DNA of 64,000 nucleotides from Oscillospiraceae bacterium (GCA_017847835.1 JAGASH010000009.1:99282-163281); one strand, 5' to 3'; counted from the stretch's first letter, positions 8,870 to 17,644 are shown. The notes: generated from the sequence alone by a model not told the origin. Made by a program: numbers and translations.

Positions 8870-11092
8870 TTAATATTTATTGTTGTCCAGCGAAATATTT
8901 CTGCTGACGGGCTGCATTGTTGCCTTTGTCACGGGAGCTGTGCCCGATTTAACCGCTGCTGCGGGCTCCTCGTCGAGCTTGATTACCGGCTTTGCGGGAG
9001 CGGGTTTAGCCGCGGGCTTAGCCGGAGCGACGGGCTTTGCGGGTGCCGACGAAGCGGGCTTTGCTGTCGGAGCAGCCTTTTTCGGTGCAGACGCAGCAGT
9101 TTTATTCACTTTCTTTTCGCTGTCGTCAAGACGAATTTCAGCGGGCTTTTCGGGAACTTTTTTCTTTGAAGCGGAAGCCTCCAGCTTTTCGGCAGCTCTT
9201 TTTGCAGCCTTGCCCTCGGTGATGATAAACCTGTCAACCGTGTTGTGGAGCATAACCGCCTGAGTTGCGAGCTCCTCGGAGCTGTCCGCGCACTCTCTTG
9301 CGGAGTTGCTGACCTGATTTACCTCTGAGGAAATGATGTTCATTCCCGAAAGAACGTCCTTCACGCTTTCAGCCTGTTTTGCGGAAGCGTCAGCGATATC
9401 CTCGACAACCTTTGCGGTAGCGTCGGTTTTCTCGACAATCTTTCCGAGCATTTCTGCGGTTTCGTTTGCGATAACCGTGCCGTTTCTGACGGACTGAATG
9501 GACGATTTGATAAGCTTTGTGGTGGATTTGGCAGCCTGTGCAGTCTTTTCGGCAAGCTTTCCGACTTCTCCTGCGACAACGGCAAAGCCCTTGCCTGCCG
9601 CGCCGACTCTCGCAGCCTCAATGGACGCGTTTATCGAGAGAATGTTCGTCTGCTCGGAAATATCCTGAATGGTCTTGATGATGTTTGCAATCTGCGCGGA
9701 AGTACCGTTGATTTCGTTCATTGCTTCGAGCATATTGCCCATCTTGACGTTGCCCTCGTTGACAAGCTCCATACACTCCTTAGCAGTGCCGCTTGCCTGC
9801 TCGCAGGCAATTTTCGCGTTGTTGCTGATTTCATCGTAAACAAGGTTCAGCTTGTCGTTGAGCTGGGAAACAGTCGTTGACTGCTCCTCGGCAGCGGTCG
9901 AAAGCACAGCGGAATTTCGGGACATTTCCTCGGAGCCGCTGCTTACCTGTCTGCCCGCTTCCTCGATATTCTCGATAACCGAGCGTATTGAAGAAACAAT
10001 CTTTTCGAGCGCTTCCTTGACGGGAACGAAATCTCCGTTATATGCACCGTTCGGCTTTACGCAGAGATTTTCTGCGGCAATTTCTTCGGCGGTGTGCGTG
10101 ATATCGGTGATAATGGTGTTGTTATAATCAGCCATTCTGTTTACAGCGTCCGCGAGCACTCCGAGGTCATCGTCCGCCTTGTGGTCGACAGGCGCTCCCG
10201 AAAGCACGCCGTTCGACATATCGATAATCTTCTTTTGAATTTTCCCGAGAGGCTTGGTGACTGATTTTCCGAAGAAATAGTTCGCACCCAGTCCCAGCGC
10301 AATCATTACAATAATTGTGCCGATACTCAAACGCAGAGCCGTGTTGAAGCCGCCGTTGAAGTCGTTTGCTGCGCACCTCACGAGAACAGTCCAGTTGTCG
10401 CTTATGTCAAGCTTTTTCGCAGCGTAGCAGTTTCCGCTGTCGCCCGCAACATTGGTGAAAATCGCGCCGTCACCGGTTGTCTGAACGAAATCAGCGTATT
10501 TGGAATTTCCGGCAGCTCCCGAAGAAGCAATCACCGTGCCATCTGAAGCAAGCAAAAATGCGTCGTTATCGATACCCGAAAGAAAGTCTGTGAGCTTTGC
10601 CGTACTCATTTTCGCGCAAAGCGTGTTGCCCTCGGCAGTTTTGACGGCTATGTAGAAGCTGTCCGTGACACTGCTCGGTGAGGAAATGACATAATTCGAC
10701 GAGCCCAGACGGGATTTAACCTCGGCGGGCATTTCTCCGCCTGTCGAAACACCCGAATCGTCCGTGAAGACAAGCTCCTGAATATTCGCGTCGTAGGACA
10801 TAATTTCCTTCATGTGCGCGATTTTCTGCTCACTCGTTCCGTTTTTGAACTCGTAATCGTGAGCATGGTCCCCGACAAGAATAACCAGATTGTTGATACC
10901 GTTTTGCGAGAGATGTGCCGTGCCGGCGAGGTTGCCGCGCAATGTGTTCACGATATTTTCCTTTGTCTGATTGTTCTGCGCAATAAGGTTTATCACCACA
11001 TTGAGTATCGCGGCAATCGTCATCACAAGGCTCATCAGCATAATTCTGCCTTTTACCGTGCGGCTCGAGCCGAGTTTTACGTCATTTCCCAT
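8870..11092 (-). CDS. Methyl-accepting chemotaxis protein with Ala/Pro-rich tail
   Basis: This is a transmembrane chemoreceptor of 740 residues. A first membrane helix (about 16-38) and a second (about 250-275) bracket a periplasmic-type Cache-like sensor domain. HAMP follows (about 276-330), then the coiled-coil signalling domain whose hairpin tip is visible ([28 protein letters not shown]). The last roughly 100 residues are a low-complexity tail rich in Ala, Pro and Lys (repeated APAKPV/PAKPA), which chemoreceptors do not usually have. No NWETF-type CheR tether is seen at the end. The ligand is unknown. Confidence 0.93.
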   Translation of the reverse strand: MGNDVKLGSSRTVKGRIMLMSLVMTIAAILNVVINLIAQNNQTKENIVNTLRGNLAGTAHLSQNGINNLVILVGDHAHDYEFKNGTSEQKIAHMKEIMSYDANIQELVFTDDSGVSTGGEMPAEVKSRLGSSNYVISSPSSVTDSFYIAVKTAEGNTLCAKMSTAKLTDFLSGIDNDAFLLASDGTVIASSGAAGNSKYADFVQTTGDGAIFTNVAGDSGNCYAAKKLDISDNWTVLVRCAANDFNGGFNTALRLSIGTIIVMIALGLGANYFFGKSVTKPLGKIQKKIIDMSNGVLSGAPVDHKADDDLGVLADAVNRMADYNNTIITDITHTAEEIAAENLCVKPNGAYNGDFVPVKEALEKIVSSIRSVIENIEEAGRQVSSGSEEMSRNSAVLSTAAEEQSTTVSQLNDKLNLVYDEISNNAKIACEQASGTAKECMELVNEGNVKMGNMLEAMNEINGTSAQIANIIKTIQDISEQTNILSINASIEAARVGAAGKGFAVVAGEVGKLAEKTAQAAKSTTKLIKSSIQSVRNGTVIANETAEMLGKIVEKTDATAKVVEDIADASAKQAESVKDVLSGMNIISSEVNQVSNSARECADSSEELATQAVMLHNTVDRFIITEGKAAKRAAEKLEASASKKKVPEKPAEIRLDDSEKKVNKTAASAPKKAAPTAKPASSAPAKPVAPAKPAAKPAPAKPVIKLDEEPAAAVKSGTAPVTKATMQPVSRNISLDNNKY

Positions 11093-11182
11093 AAAAAACC
11101 TTCTTTCAATACCTCACATTTTGTGGGTAATGTGCAAAACCTATTTGAAGTTACTGCACATCTGTTCCATTTTATACTTATT

Positions 11183-11211
11183 ATAATAACACATTTTCCC
11201 GTAAAAGTCAA
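11183..11211 (-). promoter_or_regulatory. Promoter of the chemoreceptor-galM unit
   Basis: TTGACT (11206-11211), 17-bp spacer and TATTAT (11183-11188) on the minus strand. Confidence 0.7.
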
Positions 11212-11229
11212 CAGTTTTGCAAAACTCTT

Positions 11230-12651
11230 TTAACCCCTCAGAGTGTGGTAAAACTCTTTTGCATAGCCGTCCGTCATTCCGCAAACGCAGTCTGTCGCGA
11301 AAAGCAGTCTGCGATAGCACTGCTCGGCGTCGCTTTTTCCCTCGCAGGCTTTTCTGCATATTTCGAGATAGTTCTCCGACAAGACCTCGGTAAGGTCGCG
11401 CTCATATCCGCGCATATTTTCCGTGTCAAACGCAAGCGCCGCCCGTGTGATTTTGTCGAGCAGAAAGCACATAACCGCGTCCTCGGAAAGCTCGTCGCGG
11501 ACAATTCCCGCCGAGCGGAACGCGTATCTGTAAGCGATATCCGAAAACGCGTCCGCGAGCACACGAACGTTTGTCACCGAAAGCAATTCCTCGTTCAGTT
11601 CGCCGTTCATAATCTTTTCGTAATTGTCGCAAAATGCGTCGGCAGCCGCGTAAATCAGCTTCGTCTGCATTTTCACAATCCAACGAGAAATTGCCCTCAC
11701 ACCCGCGTCTTTCATACCGAATTTGTCCGCGGACTCCTTTGAGTGAACAAGCGCTTCCGCGGCGCTTTCAAGCTCTGCGGCTTCCGCTTCCGTGCGGCAT
11801 TTCGAGCGATATTTCTCGGATTTCAGCTCCTTTTCAAGCGCTTCAAACGACAGCAGCCCCTTAACCGCGGCGTCCTCTAAATCCGCGGTTTTATACGCGA
11901 TATCGTCGGCGCTCTCCAGAATAAACGTGAGCGGATAGCGGGAGTTTCCCACACCCGTTTTCTCGGTGATTTTGCGGAAAAGCTCCTCCTCGGAGCAGTA
12001 ATATCCCATTTTCTTGCGGCAGATATTTCCGCACTTTTTGTCGATTTCAAGCGAATTTGTCGGGTATTTTATAATAGTGTTGAGCAGCGCGAAGGTGAGG
12101 TTCATTCCCGTTTCCATATCAATCAGACAGTGCAGCCGCGACAACAGACGAAGTGCCTGCGCGTTGCCCTCGAAATGCAGGAAATCCGCTTTCATTTGGT
12201 CGTTCAGCAGCTCGTTTGCAGACTTGCCTTTATACTCCAGCCGCGATATATTATCCGCGAACCACTGCCGGATTGCAAACTCACCGAAATGACCGAAAGG
12301 CGGGTTTCCGATGTCGTGGATAAGTCCCGCACATTCGAGGATATCCGCGCAGTTTTCACGGACAAGCTCGTCGATTTCGGGAGTGTCCGCGTCAATCAGC
12401 CGACGGAAAATTGTGTTCCCGAGAGAGCCCGCAAAAGAGCTTACTTCAAGCGAGTGAGTCAGACGCGTGCGGACAAAATCACCGCGATAAAGCGGGTAAA
12501 CCTGAGCTTTGTCCTGTAAGCGGCGAAAAGACGCGCTGCCGATAATTCTGTGATAATCCTTGCGGAATTCCGTGCGGATATCAAGTGGATTTGAGGAGCT
12601 GTATGAACGTTCGCGCTCGGCACAAAGGAGCTTCTTCCAGGTAAATTTCAT
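11230..12651 (-). CDS. dgt: dGTP triphosphohydrolase
   Basis: The HD-domain enzyme hydrolyses dGTP to deoxyguanosine and triphosphate and so affects dNTP pools. Metal ligands are H66 (RLTHSLE), H112-D113 (LIHDIG) and the DDIAYKTADLED aspartate. The LQDKAQVYPL segment near residue 50 is typical. It is full length at 473 residues. It is divergent from mazF, with about 100 bp between the starts. Confidence 0.93.
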   Translation of the reverse strand: MKFTWKKLLCAERERSYSSSNPLDIRTEFRKDYHRIIGSASFRRLQDKAQVYPLYRGDFVRTRLTHSLEVSSFAGSLGNTIFRRLIDADTPEIDELVRENCADILECAGLIHDIGNPPFGHFGEFAIRQWFADNISRLEYKGKSANELLNDQMKADFLHFEGNAQALRLLSRLHCLIDMETGMNLTFALLNTIIKYPTNSLEIDKKCGNICRKKMGYYCSEEELFRKITEKTGVGNSRYPLTFILESADDIAYKTADLEDAAVKGLLSFEALEKELKSEKYRSKCRTEAEAAELESAAEALVHSKESADKFGMKDAGVRAISRWIVKMQTKLIYAAADAFCDNYEKIMNGELNEELLSVTNVRVLADAFSDIAYRYAFRSAGIVRDELSEDAVMCFLLDKITRAALAFDTENMRGYERDLTEVLSENYLEICRKACEGKSDAEQCYRRLLFATDCVCGMTDGYAKEFYHTLRG

Positions 12652-12752
12652 TGTAAAACACCTCGATTTGAAAAAAATCTGAATAATAAAAACCCGAGCG
12701 TCAATAATAATTCCGACAGAAATATCTGGGATATCGAAAGGAGTTTTGAATT

Positions 12753-13097
12753 ATGATGTCCGTAAAACGCGGAGAGATTTATTACGCGGATTTGAGTCCT
12801 GTGGTAGGTTCTGAGCAAGGCGGGATAAGACCTGTTCTTATCGTGCAGAACGATATCGGGAACAAGCACAGTCCGACGGTGATTGCGGCAGCGATTACGA
12901 GCAAGAAGGAGAAATCGGCGCTGCCGACGCATATATCGGTACAGGCGGCAAGCTGTGGACTTGCGAAGGACTCGGTGGTGCTGCTGGAGCAGGTTCGTAC
13001 ATTGGATAAGAGGAGATTGAAGGAGAGAATGGGAGAGCTTGACGAGAGGTCGATGGCGCAGGTGAACAGCGCGCTGTCGACGAGCCTCGGACTTTAA
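12753..13097 (+). CDS. mazF: MazF/PemK-type endoribonuclease, orphan
   Basis: The 114-residue protein has the EndoA/MazF fold motifs: KRGEIYYADLSPVVGSEQGG at the N-terminus, RPVLIVQND, TSK near residue 50, and the C-terminal DSVVLLEQVRTLDKRRL. It is expected to cut mRNA at specific short sites. The two consecutive ATGs have AAAGGAG upstream. In most Firmicutes a small MazE-like antitoxin gene precedes it. Here the upstream gene is the divergent dgt and no antitoxin ORF fits in the 101-bp gap, so any antitoxin must be elsewhere. Confidence 0.95.
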   Translation: MMSVKRGEIYYADLSPVVGSEQGGIRPVLIVQNDIGNKHSPTVIAAAITSKKEKSALPTHISVQAASCGLAKDSVVLLEQVRTLDKRRLKERMGELDERSMAQVNSALSTSLGL

Positions 13098-13152
13098 TCT
13101 CGCAGCAGCTACCCACTCACGCGAAGCGAAAAAAGTCTTTTTGAAAGTCCAG

Positions 13153-13180
13153 AAAACTTTTTCTTCAGAAAAAGTTTTTT
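13153..13180 (+). terminator. Terminator after mazF
   Basis: AAAACTTTTTC/GAAAAAGTTTT perfect stem with TTCA loop, then TT. Confidence 0.8.
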
Positions 13181-13400
13181 GGTCGCCGGAGGCACTCGCG
13201 GCGAAGCCGCGCAAAACGCGATAGCAAGCGCAAAGGGGTTCAAGGGGGAAACAAGAGTTTCCCCCTTGCGGAATAGGGTTTGGGGAAAACCCCAAGGGGT
13301 GTTCCCCAAGCGATTTTTCGGGTTCGATGCCCGAAAAATCGCCCTAGCATCGCGCAAATTCGGTTTATGCACAGGAAAGCAAGATTTCCGCAAACCGCTG
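13181..13400. repeat. Palindrome-rich noncoding element
   Basis: At least three strong hairpins follow one another. CAAGGGGGAAAC/GTTTCCCCCTTG is at 13241-13268. A G-rich/C-rich run is at about 13275-13307 (GGTTTGGGGAAAACCCCAA). GCGATTTTTCGGG/CCCGAAAAATCGC is at 13310-13342. A smaller GGAAA/TTTCC stem is at 13374-13389. Open frames on both strands are by-products of symmetry and have no homology I recognise. It resembles dispersed intergenic repeats of ruminococci. There is no gene between 13098 and 13410. Confidence 0.6.
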
Positions 13401-13410
13401 CCGCCCGAGG

Positions 13411-13584
13411 TCACCTTTTCTTCATATAGAAGAACAAAAACCATTGCATACCCGCAAGTCCCGCGACAAGCAGGACGATTATAATCTGCGCTGCGCCCCA
13501 TTCCCGCATAAAAATGACGATAACCGCAAGCGCAGCCGTGAGCAGAATTGCGTTTCGCAGGAACGATTTAGAGGTATTGTTCAT
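13411..13584 (-). CDS. 57-residue small membrane protein
   Basis: Translation gives a positively charged N-terminus (MNNTSKSFLR), a first hydrophobic helix (about residues 11-25), a short polar turn with MREWGAAQ, a second hydrophobic helix (about 34-53), and a KKR end. A two-pass inner-membrane protein is predicted. The ATG begins 3 nt after the folD stop, so it is almost certainly co-translated with folD. I do not recognise the family. It could be a short holin-like or transporter-accessory protein, but nothing supports a specific role. Confidence 0.7.
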   Translation of the reverse strand: MNNTSKSFLRNAILLTAALAVIVIFMREWGAAQIIIVLLVAGLAGMQWFLFFYMKKR

Positions 13585-13587
13585 CGG

Positions 13588-14427
13588 TCACTTCTTCTGC
13601 TGTTTAGCCGCAGTGAGGGTGTTCTTCATAAGCGTTGCAATAGTCATAGGTCCGACGCCGCCCGGGACGGGTGTAATCCAGCCCGCTTTTTCGCTTACCT
13701 CGTCAAACTTGACATCGCCGCAAAGTTTGCCGTCGGGCAGTCTGTTTATGCCGACATCGATGACAACAGCGCCCTCTTTAACCATATCCGCAGTAACGAA
13801 ATTCGGCTTTCCGACCGCAGCTACGAGTATATCAGCCCTGCTGCAAACCTCAGCAAGATTTTTCGTTCTGCTGTGGCAAATTGTGACAGTTCCGTTTTTG
13901 TGAAGGAGAAGCATTGCCATAGGCTTTCCGACAATGTTCGAGCGGCCGATTACCACACACTCCTTGCCCGAAATCTCAACTCCCGTGCTGTGTATCAAAT
14001 CCATACAGCCCGACGGTGTGCAAGGCAAAAAGCTGTAATTTCCTATCATAATCTTGCCGACATTCTGCTCGTGGAACGCGTCTACGTCCTTTTCGGGAGA
14101 AATTCTCGCGATTACCTCTTTCTCGTCAAGCTGCTTCGGAAGCGGCAGCTGAACCAAGATACCGTTGACATTTTCGTCACCGTTCAAAGTATCGATAAGC
14201 TCCAGAAGCTGCTCCATAGTCGTTTCCTCGGGAAGCGCATACTCGAACGACTGAATTCCGCAGAACTCGCAGGCTTTCTTCTTGTTGTTTACATAAACGC
14301 GGCTCGCGGGGTCGTTTCCGACAATAACAACCGCAAGTCCCGCCTTGATACCGTCGCGCGCGATTTCGTCGCGAACCTGTTCCTTAACCGCCGCAGAAAC
14401 GGCTTTTCCGTCAATAATCTTTGCCAT
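13588..14427 (-). CDS. folD: Methylenetetrahydrofolate dehydrogenase/cyclohydrolase
   Basis: FolD interconverts methylene-, methenyl- and formyl-THF. The 279-residue protein shows the catalytic-lysine segment (YVNNKKKAC), QLPLP, the NAD(P) site GRSNIVGKPMA and the C-terminal PVPGGVGPMT. It is followed by a small membrane protein gene and preceded on the same strand by a lipoprotein gene. Confidence 0.97.
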   Translation of the reverse strand: MAKIIDGKAVSAAVKEQVRDEIARDGIKAGLAVVIVGNDPASRVYVNNKKKACEFCGIQSFEYALPEETTMEQLLELIDTLNGDENVNGILVQLPLPKQLDEKEVIARISPEKDVDAFHEQNVGKIMIGNYSFLPCTPSGCMDLIHSTGVEISGKECVVIGRSNIVGKPMAMLLLHKNGTVTICHSRTKNLAEVCSRADILVAAVGKPNFVTADMVKEGAVVIDVGINRLPDGKLCGDVKFDEVSEKAGWITPVPGGVGPMTIATLMKNTLTAAKQQKK

Positions 14428-14445
14428 TTTAACTCTCCTTAAAAT

Positions 14446-15186
14446 TTAATTTACAGCCGAATACAACTCGTTCAGCTCGTCATAACCATAGGTTTTTCCC
14501 TTGTATGTAACGCGGATTTTCCCGCAGTCCCGAAAAGGATTTCCGTTGATTTTCGCGGCATATTCCATAGCCTCGTCCACGGAGAATTTCCCCGAAATCA
14601 CCGTTCTTCCGTCAACAACCTGCTCGTGAACATACGGCGCGCTCAAAAGCTCATCGTCAATCCAAATCGAGATTGTTTCGCCGATAAGCCGCTTTGTCGC
14701 CTCGGAAAACTTTTCCGTGCCACTTTGCGTAAAGTCAATTTGTATAAAGAATTCGGAATTGAACTCATCGTAATAAGCGTTTGCTTTTTCAACGTCCGCG
14801 CCCGTCAGGATTACCTCTCCCGAAATATCCTCGCCCTCGCGGAATTTCAGCGCGTCGCTTTTGCCGATTTTCGCGACGGTATCGGGCAGCGCAACCCGCG
14901 TCAAATCCCCGCGCCCGCAAAACGCCTCGCTGCCGATTTCAACGACAGGCTTTCCGTCAAGCTTCGCGGGAACAGCAAACTCGGTTTGACTGCCGAGATA
15001 TTTTGTCACGGCAACCCCGCCGTCCGTTCCCGAAAACTCAAAGTCGCTTGCGTTCGCTTCGGGGAGCTTTTCGGCTTCGGAAATCGTGGAAATATCGGAC
15101 TTTTCCTCAACGAAAATCCCAGATTTATCCGCGCAGCCGCAAAGCAAAACCGCCGCAAAAACTGCCGCAAAAATCTTCTTCATCAT
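14446..15186 (-). CDS. Lipoprotein with LRR_5-like segment and SecD head-like domain
   Basis: A lipoprotein signal peptide ends in LLCGC with Cys18 as the lipid site. Residues about 55-105 hold one BspA-type leucine-rich segment (GSEAFCGRGDLTRVALPDTVAKIG). Residues about 115-215 resemble the P1 head of SecD, the Sec translocase accessory: an LTGADVEKA start, FFIQIDFTQSGTEKF, LSAPYVHEQV, and ISGKFSVDEAMEYA. No SecD membrane helices follow, so this head is displayed alone on the membrane surface. Its ATG overlaps the lgt stop by 4 bp, tying it to lipoprotein maturation. Function is unknown. Confidence 0.75.
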   Translation of the reverse strand: MMKKIFAAVFAAVLLCGCADKSGIFVEEKSDISTISEAEKLPEANASDFEFSGTDGGVAVTKYLGSQTEFAVPAKLDGKPVVEIGSEAFCGRGDLTRVALPDTVAKIGKSDALKFREGEDISGEVILTGADVEKANAYYDEFNSEFFIQIDFTQSGTEKFSEATKRLIGETISIWIDDELLSAPYVHEQVVDGRTVISGKFSVDEAMEYAAKINGNPFRDCGKIRVTYKGKTYGYDELNELYSAVN

Positions 15187-16358
15187 TCGCTCTTTTCTTC
15201 GGGCTCGGCTGCTTCTTCAACCGTTTTTTCGACATCTTCCGCAGCTTCGGTTTCCTCGGAATTTTCGCTGTTTTTCTCGGTTTCTTCGCTGTCAGCAGCC
15301 GCTTCTTCCGCATCCTCAACAGCCTCGGTTTCCTCGGATTTTTCCTCGTTCTCCTCAGCCTCTTCTCCGAGAATGCTCGGGGACTTTTTGTTCTTCTTTT
15401 CTGCCTTCTTCGCAAGGCGCTCTTCCTCTGCCTTTCGGTCGTTTTCAAGGAGCGTCTGACTTGCGCCCGAATTGACGTAAAGCGGTATGTTTTTCTTCTT
15501 CGTGAGAATTTTGAAGATTACGAACAAAATCAGTGCCGCTATGCAGGAAACTGCAGCTACAATCTGCGAAATTCTGAAATCACCCGCCATAAGGCTGTCC
15601 GTGCGCAGTCCCTCGACAAAGAAGCGCTCCAGACCGTACCACGCAACGTACAGCAGGAAAACCTCGCCGTCAAATGTACGCAGCTTTTTCGAGTAGATGT
15701 GCAGGAAAATAAATCCGAGCAAGCACCAAACGCTTTCGTACAGGAAGCACGGGTGTACAACTCCCGTAATGCCCTGAGAGGTGATAAGAGAGCCCTTCAT
15801 CGCGAAAAGCCAGTCCGTCGGGCAATCTGCGCCGTATGCCTCCTGATTTACGAAATTTCCCCATCTGCCGATTGTCTGTCCTATCAGAAAACCGAGCGCA
15901 GCAACGTCCAGCATTGTCGTAAAGTGAACCTTGCGCAGCTTGCAGAACAGAAATCCCACCAGCACCGCCGCGATAATTCCGCCGTAAATGGCAATTCCTC
16001 CGTCGCGGATTTCCGTGAACGTCGTCACGAAATCGTACTTTTTAAGCGAGGTCGGGTCAAGCGATGTGAACACGCAAAAATATATTCTCGCGCCGATAAA
16101 ACCGCCGATTGTCGCCGCAAAAATTACGTCAAACGCTCTGTCCTTGCTCAGACCGAAGTCTTTCTCCATACGGTGAAAAACGTAAACACACGCAAGTACA
16201 ATTCCCACGGCAATCAGCACTCCGTACCAGTAAATCGGCACTCCGAAGACCTCAAAACCGCGGTAATACTCGATTTCCGTGCCTCCGAAAAGGTTCGGAA
16301 ATTCCAGCTTGTTCTTTACAGTAACCGCCGACTCTGCGGCTAAATTCATTACACTCAT
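15183..16358 (-). CDS. lgt: Prolipoprotein diacylglyceryl transferase with acidic tail
   Basis: Lgt transfers diacylglycerol from phosphatidylglycerol to the lipobox cysteine. The membrane core (about residues 1-280) contains the signature GRWGNFVNQEAYG and the conserved RIYF/C and YESVW elements. After the last helix comes a roughly 105-residue cytoplasmic-type extension that is Lys/Arg-rich and then strongly Glu-rich (many SEE/EEA runs), making the protein 391 residues instead of about 280. The gene after it encodes a lipoprotein. Confidence 0.95.
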   Translation of the reverse strand: MSVMNLAAESAVTVKNKLEFPNLFGGTEIEYYRGFEVFGVPIYWYGVLIAVGIVLACVYVFHRMEKDFGLSKDRAFDVIFAATIGGFIGARIYFCVFTSLDPTSLKKYDFVTTFTEIRDGGIAIYGGIIAAVLVGFLFCKLRKVHFTTMLDVAALGFLIGQTIGRWGNFVNQEAYGADCPTDWLFAMKGSLITSQGITGVVHPCFLYESVWCLLGFIFLHIYSKKLRTFDGEVFLLYVAWYGLERFFVEGLRTDSLMAGDFRISQIVAAVSCIAALILFVIFKILTKKKNIPLYVNSGASQTLLENDRKAEEERLAKKAEKKNKKSPSILGEEAEENEEKSEETEAVEDAEEAAADSEETEKNSENSEETEAAEDVEKTVEEAAEPEEKSE

Positions 16359-16370
16359 AAAAATTCTCCT

Positions 16371-17639
16371 TTATTCTTTGTTCTCTACAATAGAAATGCT
16401 TGCGTTTTCCTCGTCAAGACTTTCAAGCTTTTCGAGAAGCGTTTCATAATCCGCAGAAGCCGCCGTGTTTATCGCGGCAAACGGTGAAACTCCTCCGAGC
16501 GCTGCCTCGGTGAGCGTTGAAGCAACGGAAGAAACGTTGTTGAAATCACGGATAAGCGAACCGTAGGTTGCCTTTTTTACGCGCTCGAAAAGCGTCTTTG
16601 AGGGCGGAGTTTTCTTGAACTCACGAATAAGCCTCTGCATTTCCTCGATGATAAGCTCGGGCTTATCGCTCTCACCGCGCGCTGTCGGGAAAAGATGCCC
16701 GCGGCCGCTGAAAACACCAACGTTCCACTCGTCGTTCAACAAGCCGTTTTCACGCATTTTTTCGTAAAACTCCGACGACTCTCCGAAAATCATATCAAAC
16801 AGCAGATTGAAGTAAATATAATCCTTGATTTCGTCCATTCCGTAAACCGCGCTTCTCTTGAAGCCAAGCTCAAAAATCGGCTTTGCGACAGGCATTGACA
16901 GACGCGTGATTTTCTTTGAAACAGCGTACGGCTCGTCAAACGGCTCGGTCTCAACGCTGTGAATTTTGCCCGCACGGAGTTTTTCCTCACACACGCGGCA
17001 GACGTCCTCGGGATTAAAATTTCCCGCAACGCAAAGAAACATATTCGACGGATTATAGAAAGCGTCATAGCAGTCATAGAGCGTTTTCGGGGTGATTTGC
17101 GAGATACTTTCGACAGTGCCCGCGATGTCCAGCCTCACGGGATTTTTCTCGTAAAGCGCTTCAAGCAGATTTGTGAAAACACGCCACGAGGGATTGTCGC
17201 GGTACATTGTGATTTCCTGCGCGATAATTCCGCGTTCCTTTTCAACGTTTTCCTCAGTGAAATAAGGGCTTGCGACAAAATCAAGCAGAATTTCAAGATT
17301 TTCCGTAAACTTGTCCGTGCAGCCGAAATAATACTGCGTGTAATCGAAGCTTGTTCCCGCGTTACAGGAAGCGCCCGTCTGTGCAAAAAGCGAAAACGCG
17401 TCCTTTTCCTCGCTCTCGAAAAGCTTGTGTTCAAGGTAATGAGCCGTCCCGTCGGGGATTTTCACATACTCTCCCGACGATGTTCTGAAGCTGTTGTCCT
17501 GCGAGCCGAATTTCACGGTAAACTGCGCTGTTGCCGAGGAGTATCCCTCCATAGGCAGCATATAGATTTCCGTGCCGCTCTGATGAACGTATTTCAGACA
17601 GGTTTCGCCCGTTATTTTATCGTATATTTTTTCAATCAT
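16371..17639 (-). CDS. yfmH: M16 peptidase, YfmH-type
   Basis: This pitrilysin-family zinc peptidase has the inverted motif HxxEH (HYLEHKLFE, about residues 70-78). The partner gene immediately upstream encodes a non-catalytic homologue, matching B. subtilis YfmF/YfmH, which are implicated in 5-aminopentanol modification of elongation factor P. I set the start at the ATG at 17637-17639 (MIEKIYDK), 5 nt after the yfmF stop. Farther upstream in-frame codons would overlap yfmF extensively. Length is 422 residues. Confidence 0.9.
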   Translation of the reverse strand: MIEKIYDKITGETCLKYVHQSGTEIYMLPMEGYSSATAQFTVKFGSQDNSFRTSSGEYVKIPDGTAHYLEHKLFESEEKDAFSLFAQTGASCNAGTSFDYTQYYFGCTDKFTENLEILLDFVASPYFTEENVEKERGIIAQEITMYRDNPSWRVFTNLLEALYEKNPVRLDIAGTVESISQITPKTLYDCYDAFYNPSNMFLCVAGNFNPEDVCRVCEEKLRAGKIHSVETEPFDEPYAVSKKITRLSMPVAKPIFELGFKRSAVYGMDEIKDYIYFNLLFDMIFGESSEFYEKMRENGLLNDEWNVGVFSGRGHLFPTARGESDKPELIIEEMQRLIREFKKTPPSKTLFERVKKATYGSLIRDFNNVSSVASTLTEAALGGVSPFAAINTAASADYETLLEKLESLDEENASISIVENKE

Positions 17640-17644
17640 AAGCG

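Noticed and set aside
12652..12752. MazE-type antitoxin gene upstream of mazF
   Set aside because: No open frame of useful length with RBS exists in this 101-bp gap on the plus strand.
13179..13501. Proteins encoded in the palindromic element
   Set aside because: Frames exist on both strands because the DNA is symmetric. They contain no recognisable domain and read through hairpins.
14626..16343. Plus-strand frames of 277 and 520 residues opposite lgt and the lipoprotein gene
   Set aside because: The minus-strand genes are clear families. The plus-strand translations are low-complexity shadows of their codon bias.
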